64,000 nucleotides of DNA from Nocardioides silvaticus (GTDB lineage: Bacteria; Actinomycetota; Actinomycetes; Propionibacteriales; Nocardioidaceae): assembly GCF_003160695.1 (NCBI RefSeq), contig NZ_QGDD01000013.1:17103-81102 (forward strand), read 5' to 3'. A program made the position numbers and the translations under genes. Position 1 is the first letter of the stretch. Each line of letters starts with the position of its first letter. The notes under the pieces are model-generated. The model was given only the letters and a program-made list of their open reading frames with translations. It made no database searches and was not told the origin of the DNA. Positions 1 through 8,953 of this stretch are shown piece by piece.

Positions 1-141
1 GGGACGGAGGTCGTCCTCGTCTCGCAGGGCAGTCCCGGCGGGACGGTCCAGCGTCGCCTGGAGCGCGCCGGCGTAGTTGCGGTGCAGCGGGTGATCGGGG
101 TCGTGCTTCGCCGGGCCCCAGTCGGGATACATGTCGTACAT
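1..141 (-). CDS. Hypothetical protein, N-terminal fragment cut by the window edge
   Basis: An open frame runs from an ATG at 139-141 off the left edge, giving 47 codons that begin MYDMYPDWGPAKHDPDHP. A purine-rich ribosome binding site (AGAGGCGAG) lies just upstream of the ATG, which supports the start. The visible part is polar and rich in Asp, His and Pro, with no signal peptide, membrane segment or motif I recognise. It points away from the methyltransferase at 408, leaving a 266-bp divergent promoter region in which I see no further gene. Confidence 0.55.
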   Translation of the reverse strand, partial: MYDMYPDWGPAKHDPDHPLHRNYAGALQATLDRPAGTALRDEDDLRP

Positions 142-407
142 CGTGCTCGCCTCTCGGGAAAGCGCACCGGCTCTCGCCGGGCACAGGGCTTCTGTCAGTT
201 TGATCGAGAAGCCCATGCAGGCGGGGGATGCACGCCGCAGTACACCGCGGCGAGGTGGCCTCTCTCAGGCCTCGCCGCGGCGCACGATGAGTACGAAGAA
301 CTGCCGCATGGTGGTCCGAGCGTACGACGCCACGGCCCTCCTGTCTCGCGGATATCGCTCGCTGTTCGGATGCCGAGACACCCGTCTTGGGATGAAAGAC
401 TCTTTGC

Positions 408-977
408 ATGAGCGCGAACCCCGACCTGCCCCACGTGGTCAACCGCGCTTTCGACGTGTCGCGTCGCGCGGGGTACGTCTCGTTCTGCCGCAACGAGACC
501 GGCCGGCTGCTGGCTGCGCTGGCTGCGACCCGCAACGGGATCATGGCCGAGTTCGGCACCGGCTGCGGCGTCGGCACCGCGTGGCTCCGCTCCGGCGTCC
601 GCGGCACCCAGGCCCGCATCCTCACCGCCGAGCTCGATCCCGCGCTGGCCCGGGCGGCCGCCGAGATCTTCATCGACGACCCGCTCGTCGACGTGCTCAC
701 CGCGGACTGGTCGACCCTCCGCGACAAGGGCCCCTACTCGCTGCTCTTCCTCGACTCCGAGCAGCCCAGCGAGGTGGGCGTCGACGCCATCGCCGACCTG
801 GTCGAGCCGGGCGGCATCGTGGTGCTCGACAGCTTCTGGCCCTGCGAGCAGTGGCCCCCCGTCGTCGACGGCCGGGTCGACATCCTGCGCGAGCAGTGGC
901 TCACCGACGAGCGGTTCACCGCCGTCGAGGTGATGGTCGCCAGCGACTCCTCGGTCGTGCTGGCCACCCGCCGCTAG
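408..977 (+). CDS. Small class I SAM-dependent methyltransferase-like protein
   Basis: The 189-residue protein has the Rossmann-type SAM-binding loop EFGTGCGVG at residues 48-56. An acidic residue ends the second strand (TAELDP), and a hydrophobic strand follows (LLFLDSE), as in O-methyltransferases of the family-3/CmcI type. It has no signal peptide or membrane segment, so it should be cytoplasmic. The substrate cannot be told from the sequence. It starts at ATG 408 and stands alone between a divergent gene and the convergent end of the PknG operon. A copy of the dispersed repeat follows its stop codon. Some members of this fold have lost activity, and I cannot exclude that here. Confidence 0.75.
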   Translation: MSANPDLPHVVNRAFDVSRRAGYVSFCRNETGRLLAALAATRNGIMAEFGTGCGVGTAWLRSGVRGTQARILTAELDPALARAAAEIFIDDPLVDVLTADWSTLRDKGPYSLLFLDSEQPSEVGVDAIADLVEPGGIVVLDSFWPCEQWPPVVDGRVDILREQWLTDERFTAVEVMVASDSSVVLATRR

Positions 978-980
978 CTC

Positions 981-1029
981 CGGTCGTCGAGTAGCCCGAG
1001 CGCGCAGCGCGAGGGCGTATCGAGACGCC
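981..1029 (+). repeat. Dispersed GTCGTCGAGTAG...TATCGAGACGCC repeat, copy 1
   Basis: About 49 bp begin CGGTCGTCGAGTAG and end GTATCGAGACGCC, with a variable GC-rich middle. Close relatives recur at 16104-16307 (both orientations) and 63194-63650 (four copies). It fills the gap between the convergent methyltransferase and FHA genes. It carries no ORF of its own and looks like a short interspersed palindromic-type element. Confidence 0.75.
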
Positions 1030-1037
1030 GTGCGCCG

Positions 1038-1844
1038 TCAGTGGACCTCGCCGGGCGCGGCCTTCCGGACGATGATCCGGCTCCACGCACCGAGGTAGAC
1101 CCGGTCGTCGGGGCCGAGCTCCTTCTTCTCCCCCGGGGTCAGCGGCGTCGTGGGCAGCGGGCCGAGCGGACCGCCGACGTAGGTGCCGTTGGACGAGCCG
1201 AGGTCCTCGACCCACCAGCGGGTGCCGTCGGTCGTGAGCTGGCAGTGCCGCCGGCTGATGCCGTTGTCGGTGGCCAGGTCGATGTCGGGGTGGATGTTGC
1301 GGCTGCGCGACTGGCGGCCGACGAGGACCGACGTCGTCCGCAGGGGTACGACGACCGGCACGCCCGCGGACGGGAGCGGGTCGCTCGAGTCCTGGTCGGC
1401 GTACCAGTCCGGATCGATCCAGACCTCGGCCACCCACGAGCTGCTCAGCGGCGGTGCGATCGACGGCTGCGCATCGGCGGTCGGCGGGTCGAGGTCGGGC
1501 GGGCCCGCGGCCGCCGGCGCGTCGCCCGCGGCTGCGCCAGGGTCCGGCCCCGCCGGCGCGCCGAGGTCCAGCGAGGAGGGCGCGCGGGGCGGCTGCCCCG
1601 TGGTGAAGTCGTAGCCGCACGCCTCGCAGAACAGGGCGTTGTCCGGGTTGACCGCCGAGCAGTTGGGGCAGGTCGTGCCGGCCGGGCCGGGGGCCGGCGG
1701 GTCGGCCGGCTGGTCGGGGGCCGAGGGCGGCGGCGACGGCGTGCCGCTCGACGGCGTCGCCGGCCCGGCGTCGGTGATGGGCAGGCCGCAGACGTCGCAG
1801 TAGTCGTCGGCGGTCGAGTCGTGGCCCGAGGGACAGGTAGGCAA
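1038..1844 (-). CDS. Zinc-ribbon FHA-domain protein, last gene of the PknG operon
   Basis: This is a 268-residue protein. The N-terminus carries a small zinc ribbon (CPSGH...DYCDVCG) and a second CPNCS...FCEACG ribbon near residue 60, then a long Pro/Ala-rich linker. The C-terminal third is a forkhead-associated domain with the phosphothreonine-binding signatures GRQSRSR, ISRRH and SSNGTYV. Such domains read phospho-Thr marks, so the protein is a plausible target or effector of the kinase encoded upstream (inference). I chose TTG at 1842-1844: GGGAG lies 6 bases ahead, inside the end of the VWA gene, and the stop of that gene is 2 bases away. Its DYCDVCG motif echoes the ribbons of the kinase. 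Confidence 0.85.
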   Translation of the reverse strand: MPTCPSGHDSTADDYCDVCGLPITDAGPATPSSGTPSPPPSAPDQPADPPAPGPAGTTCPNCSAVNPDNALFCEACGYDFTTGQPPRAPSSLDLGAPAGPDPGAAAGDAPAAAGPPDLDPPTADAQPSIAPPLSSSWVAEVWIDPDWYADQDSSDPLPSAGVPVVVPLRTTSVLVGRQSRSRNIHPDIDLATDNGISRRHCQLTTDGTRWWVEDLGSSNGTYVGGPLGPLPTTPLTPGEKKELGPDDRVYLGAWSRIIVRKAAPGEVH

Positions 1845-1846
1845 GG

Positions 1847-3139
1847 TCAGCTCCCGGTCGGGTCCTTGCGGACCCGGGTCGTCTTCGTCGACGCGGTGTC
1901 CAGCGCCATCTCGTCGGCCTTGTCGACCGCGCGCTTGAGCCGCACCGTCCCGTCCGCCTCGTTCTCGACGTCGACGACCTTGCGCAGCTTCGACGTCGCC
2001 TCGTCGTTGCCGGTCTCTGCGGCGAGCTGCACCGCGCGGCCGAGCTTGGTCGTCGCGGTCGCCTCGTCGCCGGCGGCCTTGGCAGCCAGGCCCTCCTGGA
2101 TCATCGCCGCGAGCTCGGTCTGCCCGGTGTAGTGGGCCACCTGCTGGTCGATGCGCGTGGTCAGCTCGGAGTTGTTGGACCAGGTGGCCTTGATCAGTCC
2201 CTGGGTCACGGCGTTCTCGCCGAGCGCCAGCTGCACCCGCGCCGCGAGCTGCTCCTGGCCGATCGCCTTGGCGGCGACCCGCACCGCGACGTGGTAGTCG
2301 CGTGACTCGTCGGCCCAGGCACCCGTCGGGTAGTCGCGGGTCAGCGGGTTGACCGCGGTGCCGCGGTCGGTGAGGTCCTCGAGCGTCGGCGCGACCTGGC
2401 GCACGAAGAGGACCTGCGCACCCTGCGGCGTCCAGATCCGCAGCTTGGCGTCGGCCACGCCGCGGGCCATCGAGGCGCGCATGATCTCCTGGAACTGCGC
2501 GCGCATCTGGTCCGGCCTCGGGATGATGTCGACGGTGCCGAGCAGGGCCTGCGCGATCCGCCGGATCTCCGCGACCTGCCAGTCGGTGCCGGCGCCGCGG
2601 CAGTCGCACTGGAAGTAGCCGGTCGCGCGGTTGATCGCCTCGTCGAGGCGGCCGGGGCGCTCCCGGTTCTCACCGTCGGTGAGCAGCAGCGCGTGGCGCT
2701 GGGTCACCTGCGGCACCGACGCGAAGATCTGCCCCGCGAGGTCGAGCCAGGTCGAGATCGCCGTACCGCCGCTGCCGACGAACCGGCCGATCGCCGCGGA
2801 CGCCTCCTGGCGGGTCTGGGCGTTCATCTGGACCAGGGCCGGCCCGCTGGTCACGGGCGGGTAGGCCAGCATCGCCCGGTCGGCGCCGGCGATCACCGCG
2901 AACCAGGTGCCGTCGACGATCTCGGCCAGCGCCGCCTGGGCCGCGTCCTTGGCCGCCGCCATCGTCGCCGGGCCCATCGAGCCCGACGTGTCGACGATGA
3001 TGATCTCGCCGGCGTCGCCCGAGCCGGACTGGCCGGCCGTGCCGGCGCCCGTGCAGGAGATCGTCACGATCGCGTTGACGTCGGTCCCGCCGTCGGGCAG
3101 GAACTCGTTCTGGAAGACGGCGGTGGTGAACTCAGCCAT
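1847..3139 (-). CDS. VWA-domain protein (TerY-like), part of a kinase-phosphatase-VWA set
   Basis: The 430-residue protein has a von Willebrand factor A domain with an intact metal-binding MIDAS motif, DTSGS at residues 50-54. A later strand (HALLLTDGEN) follows, and a helical, charged C-terminal region ends near KTTRVRKDPTGS. There is no signal peptide. VWA proteins encoded with a Ser/Thr kinase and a PP2C phosphatase form the triad described around tellurite-type (Ter) stress loci, where the VWA protein is thought to assemble complexes through its metal site. It starts at ATG 3139, overlapping the phosphatase gene by 8 bases, so translation is probably coupled. The link to TerY rests on motif and context. 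Confidence 0.88.
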   Translation of the reverse strand: MAEFTTAVFQNEFLPDGGTDVNAIVTISCTGAGTAGQSGSGDAGEIIIVDTSGSMGPATMAAAKDAAQAALAEIVDGTWFAVIAGADRAMLAYPPVTSGPALVQMNAQTRQEASAAIGRFVGSGGTAISTWLDLAGQIFASVPQVTQRHALLLTDGENRERPGRLDEAINRATGYFQCDCRGAGTDWQVAEIRRIAQALLGTVDIIPRPDQMRAQFQEIMRASMARGVADAKLRIWTPQGAQVLFVRQVAPTLEDLTDRGTAVNPLTRDYPTGAWADESRDYHVAVRVAAKAIGQEQLAARVQLALGENAVTQGLIKATWSNNSELTTRIDQQVAHYTGQTELAAMIQEGLAAKAAGDEATATTKLGRAVQLAAETGNDEATSKLRKVVDVENEADGTVRLKRAVDKADEMALDTASTKTTRVRKDPTGS

Positions 3140-4454
3140 CGGTCGGGGCTTCCTCTCCTGCTGCGTCGGTTCCTGCTGCGTCGGCGGCGGGTGCGGCCGG
3201 TGCTTCGGGGGTCGCTGCCGGCGGTGCCGGGGTACCGGCATTCTGCCCCGCCGGTGGTGGCGGCGGTACGGCGGGCGCGGACGGCGTCGCCGTCTCGACC
3301 TCCGCCGGCGGCGGCGGCGGGGGCGGAGGAGGCGGCGGGGGCGCCAGCGGCCCCAGGCGCGCCAGGCTGACCGTGATGTTGTCGTGCCCGCCGGAGGCGT
3401 TGGCGAAGTCGACGAGCCTCAGCGCGAGGGTCCCCGGGTCGGCCGGTCCGACCGCCCGGACCTGGGCCTGCAGCGCGGACGGCTCGGAGGCGTAGTTCCA
3501 CAACCCGTCGGAGCAGACGAGCAGCCAGCCGGCGCCGCTCACGTCGAGCGTGGACACCGTCGGCACGAAGTCCTGGGAGTCGCGACCCAGCCACTTGGTG
3601 ATCGCGTGCGCGAACTCGCCCGTCTCCGCCTCCTCCTTCGCCACACCCGAGGCGATCTGCTGCTGCGCGACCGAGTCGTCGACGGTCAGCTGCACCGCCT
3701 CGCCCTCGTCGGGGATCCAGTAGGCGCGCGAGTCGCCGATCTGGGCCGCGCTGATCCGTGTGCCCTCGAGGACCGCGACCGTGAACGTCGCCGACGCCGG
3801 GTTCGGCGAGTCCGGGTCGGTCACCGCGATGATCGCGGTGTTGGCGGCGGCGGCCGCGTCGGCGAACACCTTGGCGACGGCCGCGTCCCGGCTCTGCGGG
3901 GTTCCCATCCCCGCCGGGAGCGGGGTGCGCAGCACCTCCCGCGCGGCACGGGCACCGGCCAGCGAGGCGACGTCGGAGTCGATCGAGCTCGAGACGCCGT
4001 CCATGACCACCAGCACGGCCCGCGAGCCCTGCTCCTCGCCGGCGAGCAGCGCCATCGCGTCCTCGTTGCGGTTCTTGCGGACGCCCTTGTCGCACACGCC
4101 GGCCACCCAGGCGGCCGGCTCCTCGCGGAAGTGGTCGCGCTCGCTCGGCGCCTTGGTGCCGCACGACATGCAGTAGAGGTCGGGGCCGACCTCTCCCCCG
4201 CACGCCGCGCACGGCCGCCGGCCGGGGTCGGGCGGCGGGTCGGGCAGCGCGTCGTGCGGCCGTCGGGTGGGCGCGCTGATCGGCGCGTCCCCGAGCGGAT
4301 CGGTCGTGTCGTCGGCGGGCACCATCGTCGGCGGCGTCAGCTCGGTCGAGGCAGCGGCGGCGCCCGTCTGCGCGCCGCACGACTCGCAGAACCGTGCTCC
4401 GGCTGCCAGCGGCGCACCGCAGGAGGGGCAGGCGACGTCCGGGGTCGCGGTCAT
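3132..4454 (-). CDS. PP2C-family Ser/Thr protein phosphatase with N-terminal zinc ribbons
   Basis: The 440-residue protein opens with two zinc ribbons (CPSCGAP...FCESCG and CAACGGEV...YCMSCG), then a PP2C catalytic domain. Visible metal-site and core motifs are NEDAMA, VVMDGV, QIGDSRAYW, VCSDGLW and GGHDNITV. The usual DGHGG is replaced by DGVSS, but the metal-binding Asp is kept. A run of about a dozen prolines and an Ala/Pro-rich tail follow and look disordered. It should remove phosphates placed by the PknG-like kinase, whose gene it overlaps by ATGA at 4451-4454; its own end overlaps the VWA gene. It is probably cytoplasmic. Confidence 0.9.
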   Translation of the reverse strand: MTATPDVACPSCGAPLAAGARFCESCGAQTGAAAASTELTPPTMVPADDTTDPLGDAPISAPTRRPHDALPDPPPDPGRRPCAACGGEVGPDLYCMSCGTKAPSERDHFREEPAAWVAGVCDKGVRKNRNEDAMALLAGEEQGSRAVLVVMDGVSSSIDSDVASLAGARAAREVLRTPLPAGMGTPQSRDAAVAKVFADAAAAANTAIIAVTDPDSPNPASATFTVAVLEGTRISAAQIGDSRAYWIPDEGEAVQLTVDDSVAQQQIASGVAKEEAETGEFAHAITKWLGRDSQDFVPTVSTLDVSGAGWLLVCSDGLWNYASEPSALQAQVRAVGPADPGTLALRLVDFANASGGHDNITVSLARLGPLAPPPPPPPPPPPPAEVETATPSAPAVPPPPPAGQNAGTPAPPAATPEAPAAPAADAAGTDAAGEEAPTDG

Positions 4455-6850
4455 GTGAGGCTCCAGTTCCGTACGGCGTTCGCCTGGTTGACCAGGTCCA
4501 CGCGCTCGTCGAGCTCGTGGGCGTCGCGGGCCAGCAGCCGCAAGGCGTTCTCCAGCCCGTTCCTGATGTCGGTCTCGGACGCCGGCACCGAGCCGATGTG
4601 GGCGCCCTTGCCCGGCGGGTTCTTCGTCACGACCGGCAGTGCCTCCTTGAGGATCCGTACGGTGTAGCGCTGGCGGGTGGGCCCGTCGACCGACGAGCTC
4701 TCGATGGTGCGCAGCGCCTGGTCGAGGACGGTCAGGTCCATCGCGCTGCCCGCGAGGAGCACCTCGGCCCGCTGCTGGCGGCTCTCGGTGTAGCCGCGGC
4801 TGGTGGTCGGCACCAGGTCGAGCGCGGCGACGGCACCGGCCGTGTCGCGGCGCTCGGCACGCACCCGGGCCATGCCGAAAGCGGCAGGGGCGACGTACGT
4901 CGCGTCGGTGGCGACGCAGGTCTGGTACAGGCTCTCGGCCACCTCCGGCTGCCCACCCTTCTCGCACGCGAACGCCAGCGCCAGCTTCGGGGCGAGCTCG
5001 CCGGGGACCTGCTGGTAGACGGCGTTGAACGTCGCCTTCGCGACCTCCCAGTCCTGCTGCTGGACGGCCGCGAGACCCTCCATCCACAGCGCTCGCCACT
5101 CCCACGGGTCGGCCGAGAGCAGGTTGCCGGCGTAGCTCTTCGCGGCCGACGCCTCCTTGAGCTCGAGTGCCGCCTTGCAGCGGGCCAGCCACACTTCCGC
5201 GCTGTCCTCGGGAGCCGCGTCGAGGTCCTTGAGCCGCTGGCGCGGGTCGTCGGTGCCGATGGTCGACAGCCAGCCGTGCTGCGGGTCGGTGGTGTCCTCG
5301 CGCAGCGCGGGCAGCTGGTCCCACGACGTGATCGGACGGGCTGTCGCCGGCGACTCGAACAGGACCGACGCGGCAGAGGTGAGCGCCGTGCCCTGACGCT
5401 TGCGCGCGACCACCTCGCGCAGCACGCCGAGCAGCTGGGTGCGCAGCTCGTCGACGGAGGCGAACCGGTCGGCCGGGTCGGGAGCGCAGGACTTGGCGAC
5501 CAAGTGGTAGAGCGAGTCGTACTGCTGGAACAGCGGCGTCGAGTCCACCGGCGGCAGGCTGTGCAGGTAGGTGCCCTGATAGCCGCGGAACTCCATCGTC
5601 AGCACCAGCAGGGTGCGGCCGATCGTGTAGATGTCGGAGGCCACCGACGGGCCGACCTCGGCCACCTCCGGCGCCTGGTAGCCGACCGTGCCGTAGATCG
5701 CCGACTCGTCGTCGTCGACCCGGCGGACACCGCCCAGGTCGATCAGCTTCATGGCGTCGCCGACCTGGATCATGTTGTCGGGCTTGAAGTCGCAGTAGAC
5801 GAGCCCGAGGTCGTGGAGGTACTGGAACGCGGGCAGCAGCTCGAGGATGTAGGCGAGCGCCTGGTCGACGGGCAGCGGGTCGTAGGCGCCGTTGTTGGCC
5901 CGCATCCGGTCCTTGAGGATCTGCTTGAGCGACTTGCCGCCGACGTACTCCATGACGATGTAGCCGGCGCCCTCGTGGGTCACGAAGTTGTAGATCTCGA
6001 CGATCGCCGGGTGCTCGACCTGGGCCAGGAACTGCTGCTCGGCGATCGCCGCCGCGAGCGCGTCGGGGTCGCCGGAGTTGAGCAGGCCCTTGAGCACGAC
6101 CCACCGGTTGGACACGTTGCGGTCGCGGGCGAGGTAGATCCAGCCGAGGCCGCCGTGCGCGAGTGCGCCCGCCACCTCGTACTGGCCGGCGACCAGGTCG
6201 CCCTGCTGCAGCTTCGGCGTGAACGAGAACGCCTGGCCGCAGTTGGCGCAGAACCCCTCGGTGCGGCCGGGCTTGCCGTCGATGCTGCGACCGACCTTGT
6301 TGCCGCACTTGGCGCAGCTGCGCTTGTCCTCGGGCACCTCGGCGTGGGCCATGATCGCCTTCGCGGCGTCGACCGGCGGTGCCGGCGGCACCGAGGTGAG
6401 CCCGGCGCCGAGCCGGGCCGCACGCATCCGCTGGGAGCCGGTGCGGGTGCGCCGGGTGGAGCCGGTGCCGGTCGAGCCGGCTCGCCTGGAGCCGATGGCG
6501 GCCGACTGCACCCGGGCCGACGAGGTCGCCACCGAGGCGCCTCCGTGGGACACCGGCTCCGCCTCCTGCGCGACGACCGGCGCGTCGGCGGCGGTGCCGC
6601 AGATGTCGCAGTACCCGTCGAGGATCTTGCCCGAGCAGCCCGGCTGGCGGCACGGCGTGCCGTTGGGCACGGCGGCTGCCGGGGCGGGGCCGGTGGCCGG
6701 CGCACCGACGGTCGCGGTCGGGATGCCGGTCGTCGAGCCTGCGCCACCGGCGGTCGAGCCGGTGGCGGCCCCGGGCGACCCGCAGACGTCGCAGTAGCCG
6801 TCGAGGATGTTGCCGGTGCAGCCCGGCTGGGTGCAGGTGTTCGCAGTCAC
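4451..6850 (-). CDS. pknG: PknG-like Ser/Thr protein kinase with tandem zinc ribbons, rubredoxin and TPR domains
   Basis: The 799-residue protein is a little longer than mycobacterial PknG (about 750). In order it has two near-identical zinc ribbons (Cys6/11/20/23 and Cys67/72/81/84, pattern PGC...ILDGYCDxCG), a rubredoxin-like module (Cys179/182/201/204), and a kinase domain from about residue 220. The kinase has Lys254, the catalytic YCDFKPDN at 352-359 and a DLG in place of DFG, as is typical for PknG. A helical TPR-type C-terminus follows. In mycobacteria PknG acts with GlnX and GlnH to report extracellular Glu/Asp and phosphorylates GarA to control 2-oxoglutarate use; both partners are encoded just upstream here. 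I chose GTG 6850 because AAGGAG precedes it and it overlaps the previous stop (GTGA). Confidence 0.93.
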   Translation of the reverse strand: MTANTCTQPGCTGNILDGYCDVCGSPGAATGSTAGGAGSTTGIPTATVGAPATGPAPAAAVPNGTPCRQPGCSGKILDGYCDICGTAADAPVVAQEAEPVSHGGASVATSSARVQSAAIGSRRAGSTGTGSTRRTRTGSQRMRAARLGAGLTSVPPAPPVDAAKAIMAHAEVPEDKRSCAKCGNKVGRSIDGKPGRTEGFCANCGQAFSFTPKLQQGDLVAGQYEVAGALAHGGLGWIYLARDRNVSNRWVVLKGLLNSGDPDALAAAIAEQQFLAQVEHPAIVEIYNFVTHEGAGYIVMEYVGGKSLKQILKDRMRANNGAYDPLPVDQALAYILELLPAFQYLHDLGLVYCDFKPDNMIQVGDAMKLIDLGGVRRVDDDESAIYGTVGYQAPEVAEVGPSVASDIYTIGRTLLVLTMEFRGYQGTYLHSLPPVDSTPLFQQYDSLYHLVAKSCAPDPADRFASVDELRTQLLGVLREVVARKRQGTALTSAASVLFESPATARPITSWDQLPALREDTTDPQHGWLSTIGTDDPRQRLKDLDAAPEDSAEVWLARCKAALELKEASAAKSYAGNLLSADPWEWRALWMEGLAAVQQQDWEVAKATFNAVYQQVPGELAPKLALAFACEKGGQPEVAESLYQTCVATDATYVAPAAFGMARVRAERRDTAGAVAALDLVPTTSRGYTESRQQRAEVLLAGSAMDLTVLDQALRTIESSSVDGPTRQRYTVRILKEALPVVTKNPPGKGAHIGSVPASETDIRNGLENALRLLARDAHELDERVDLVNQANAVRNWSLT

Positions 6851-7959
6851 TGCGCGGTCTCCTTCTGAAGCCAGGTCTGGTAGGTCGCGACCAGCTGCTG
6901 GGCGACGGCCATCGGGGCCGGGGTGCGGGCGAGCACGGCGCGTGCCTGCCGCTCGCTCTCGACCAGGTCGCGGTTGCCGGCCACGCCTTGCGCGGTGGCC
7001 TTGGCGACGTAGGCGTCGAGCAGGGCGACCAGCTCGGTGTGCTGGGCCAGCGCGTCGGCGTACTTGTGCTGCGCGAACTCGAGCGCCTGCGAGACCCGGT
7101 CGAGCTTCTTGAGGTACTCGTCGATGGCGTCCGGCGTGTTGGGGACCGGGCCGAGGGCGTCGACGTCGGGCACGGCGAAGTGCGGCGCGGTGTCGACGGT
7201 CGCCACGCACTGCGCCGCGAGCTTCTCCAGCGCCTGCTCGCGCGCCTCGAGGTCCGCTCGGAGCTCGCGCGCCGACTCCAGCTTGGAGCGGGCGTCACGG
7301 CGCCGGGCGTTGCCGACGATGAGGTCGCGCTCGAACGTCGTCGCCTCGACCTCGAGCGGCCCCAGCATGCCGCCGACGTCGGCCCCGCGCTCCGACCGCT
7401 CGGTGAGCTGGTCGAGCCGCAGCATCAGCCCGGCCAGGGTCCGCGCGGCCGCCTCCTGCGACGCCGGCGGCTCGAGCCCGACCTGGTCGCGGATCCGCTC
7501 CAGCTGCGCGCGCAGGTCCCGGATCCGCGCCACCTGCTCGGTGGCGTCGTAGGTCAGCGCGAGCTTGGTGCGCAGCTGGCCCGTGAGCGCGTCGTTGAGA
7601 CGGCACGCCTCCGGGAGCGACACCGCCAGCCCGCCGGGCATCCCGGACGCGCCGTCGAGCCGACCCCAGATCAGGGTCGAGATCCGCTCCCGCTCCTGCT
7701 GGAGCACCCGGCCGCCGTCCCACGTCGCGAAGACCAGCTGGTAGCGGTCGTGGATCGCCTTCCACATCGCCAGCACCAGCTGCATGTCCCCCGCCAGCTC
7801 CTCCCCCCGCCCGGCAGCGATCGCCGCGGCGTCGAGCTCTCTCAGCTCGTCGTCGCGCGTGCGCAGCCACCCGTCCAGCTCGACGACGTAGCGCTGGATG
7901 AGCGCCGGCTCGATGGCCTCGCCGAGCTTGCCGGGTGCGGAGGGGGCGGTCGCGGTCAT
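6847..7959 (-). CDS. Coiled-coil protein of unknown function in the PknG operon
   Basis: The 370-residue protein is almost wholly helical, with long charged heptad-like stretches such as QVARIRDLRAQLERIRDQV and RDARSKLESARELRADLEAR. It has no signal peptide, membrane segment, catalytic motif or Cys. I do not recognise the family. It sits between the GlnH-like sensor (16-bp gap) and the kinase (4-bp overlap), so a scaffold or adaptor role between sensor and kinase is a reasonable guess only. The chosen start is ATG 7959; AGGAG lies about 13 bases upstream, a rather long spacing, so the true start could differ slightly. Confidence 0.8.
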   Translation of the reverse strand: MTATAPSAPGKLGEAIEPALIQRYVVELDGWLRTRDDELRELDAAAIAAGRGEELAGDMQLVLAMWKAIHDRYQLVFATWDGGRVLQQERERISTLIWGRLDGASGMPGGLAVSLPEACRLNDALTGQLRTKLALTYDATEQVARIRDLRAQLERIRDQVGLEPPASQEAAARTLAGLMLRLDQLTERSERGADVGGMLGPLEVEATTFERDLIVGNARRRDARSKLESARELRADLEAREQALEKLAAQCVATVDTAPHFAVPDVDALGPVPNTPDAIDEYLKKLDRVSQALEFAQHKYADALAQHTELVALLDAYVAKATAQGVAGNRDLVESERQARAVLARTPAPMAVAQQLVATYQTWLQKETAQ

Positions 7960-7975
7960 GGACTGGTCGTCACTC

Positions 7976-8953
7976 CTACCGGTACGGCAGGGTCGGAGGC
8001 GGCTGCACGGCGTCGGCACCGTTCAAGGCGCTTTTGAGCCACCTGGTGTAGATCGGCTGCCACTGGTCGTTCTCGCGCATCGACTCCAACACGCCGTTGA
8101 CGAAGGCCACCAGCTCGGTGTCGTCCTTGTTGGCACCGATCCCGTAGGGCTCGTCGTTGAGGGGAGCCTGCTCCGGGACGACGGCGTAGGGGTCCTGGGC
8201 TGCGAGGCCGGCGAGCACCGTGTCGTCACCGGTGATGGCGTCGACCTCGCCGCGCTGGAACTTCACGAGGCACCCCGTGTGGTTGGCGGCCGGCTCGATG
8301 ATCGCTTCCTCCTCGGCTTCCTTGATGTTGTCGAGGCTGGTCGAGCCGGTAGGCGCGCAGACGCGCAGCCCAGCGAGGTCCGACGGGTCCTGGTACTCGC
8401 CGTTGCCCTCGTCGCCGTCGTCCAGCGACCGGCTCACGAGCACCTTCTGGGTGGCGGCGTAGTAGACCTGCGAGAACGCGATCTGCTCCCACCGGGCGCA
8501 GTTGATCGTGAAGTTCCGGATGACCAGGTCGACCGCTTCCTCCTCGAGGAGCGGGATCCGATCCGCGGCCGTGATCACGCGCAGCTCGAGGTTGCGACCG
8601 GTCTCGAAGTCGGAGCCGAAGATGGCCCGGCCGATGGCCTTGGCGAACTCGATGTCGAATCCCTCGATGCGGTTGCCCTCGTCGGGGTTCTCCGAGGCCA
8701 TCAGGTAGGTGTCGGCCGAGACCCCGACGATGAGGCGGCCGCGGCTCTCGATCTCGGCGACCTTGCCGGTGATCTCGTCACTCGGCTCGTACGACGCGAA
8801 GTCGCTGTCCGAGGGGGTGCAGGTCGAGGCCGCGGGAGCGCTGCTCGGGGCGGCCTCGGGCTCCTCCGGCAACGGAGTCTCGTCGTAGCCGCAGCCGGCG
8901 AGGAGCGCAGCCATCGCACTCATCGCGGCCAGACCATTTGTCACGCGGCTCAT
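7976..8953 (-). CDS. glnH: GlnH-like amino-acid-binding lipoprotein (periplasmic-binding-protein fold)
   Basis: This is a 325-residue protein. A signal sequence ends in the lipobox LLAGC (Cys21), so it should be a lipoprotein on the outer face of the membrane. The rest is a family-3 solute-binding protein (GRLIVGVSADTYLMA, IEGFDIEFAKAIGRAIFG, VDLVIRNFTINCARWEQIAFS), the fold that binds Glu, Asp or Gln. No transporter permease or ATPase follows. Instead it lies beside GlnX- and PknG-like genes, as in mycobacteria, where GlnH is a sensor and not a transport component. AAGGAG precedes ATG 8953, and the start overlaps the GlnX stop by ATGA. Confidence 0.9.
   Translation of the reverse strand: MSRVTNGLAAMSAMAALLAGCGYDETPLPEEPEAAPSSAPAASTCTPSDSDFASYEPSDEITGKVAEIESRGRLIVGVSADTYLMASENPDEGNRIEGFDIEFAKAIGRAIFGSDFETGRNLELRVITAADRIPLLEEEAVDLVIRNFTINCARWEQIAFSQVYYAATQKVLVSRSLDDGDEGNGEYQDPSDLAGLRVCAPTGSTSLDNIKEAEEEAIIEPAANHTGCLVKFQRGEVDAITGDDTVLAGLAAQDPYAVVPEQAPLNDEPYGIGANKDDTELVAFVNGVLESMRENDQWQPIYTRWLKSALNGADAVQPPPTLPYR

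Noticed and set aside
3132..7298. Open frame of 1388 codons across two operon genes
   Set aside because: Only its last third is the real phosphatase; the upstream part is out of frame with the kinase gene and lacks sensible protein composition. High GC leaves such frames open by chance.
7976..8953. Amino acid ABC importer binding subunit
   Set aside because: No permease or ATPase gene accompanies it, while GlnX and PknG do, so a sensor role is favoured.
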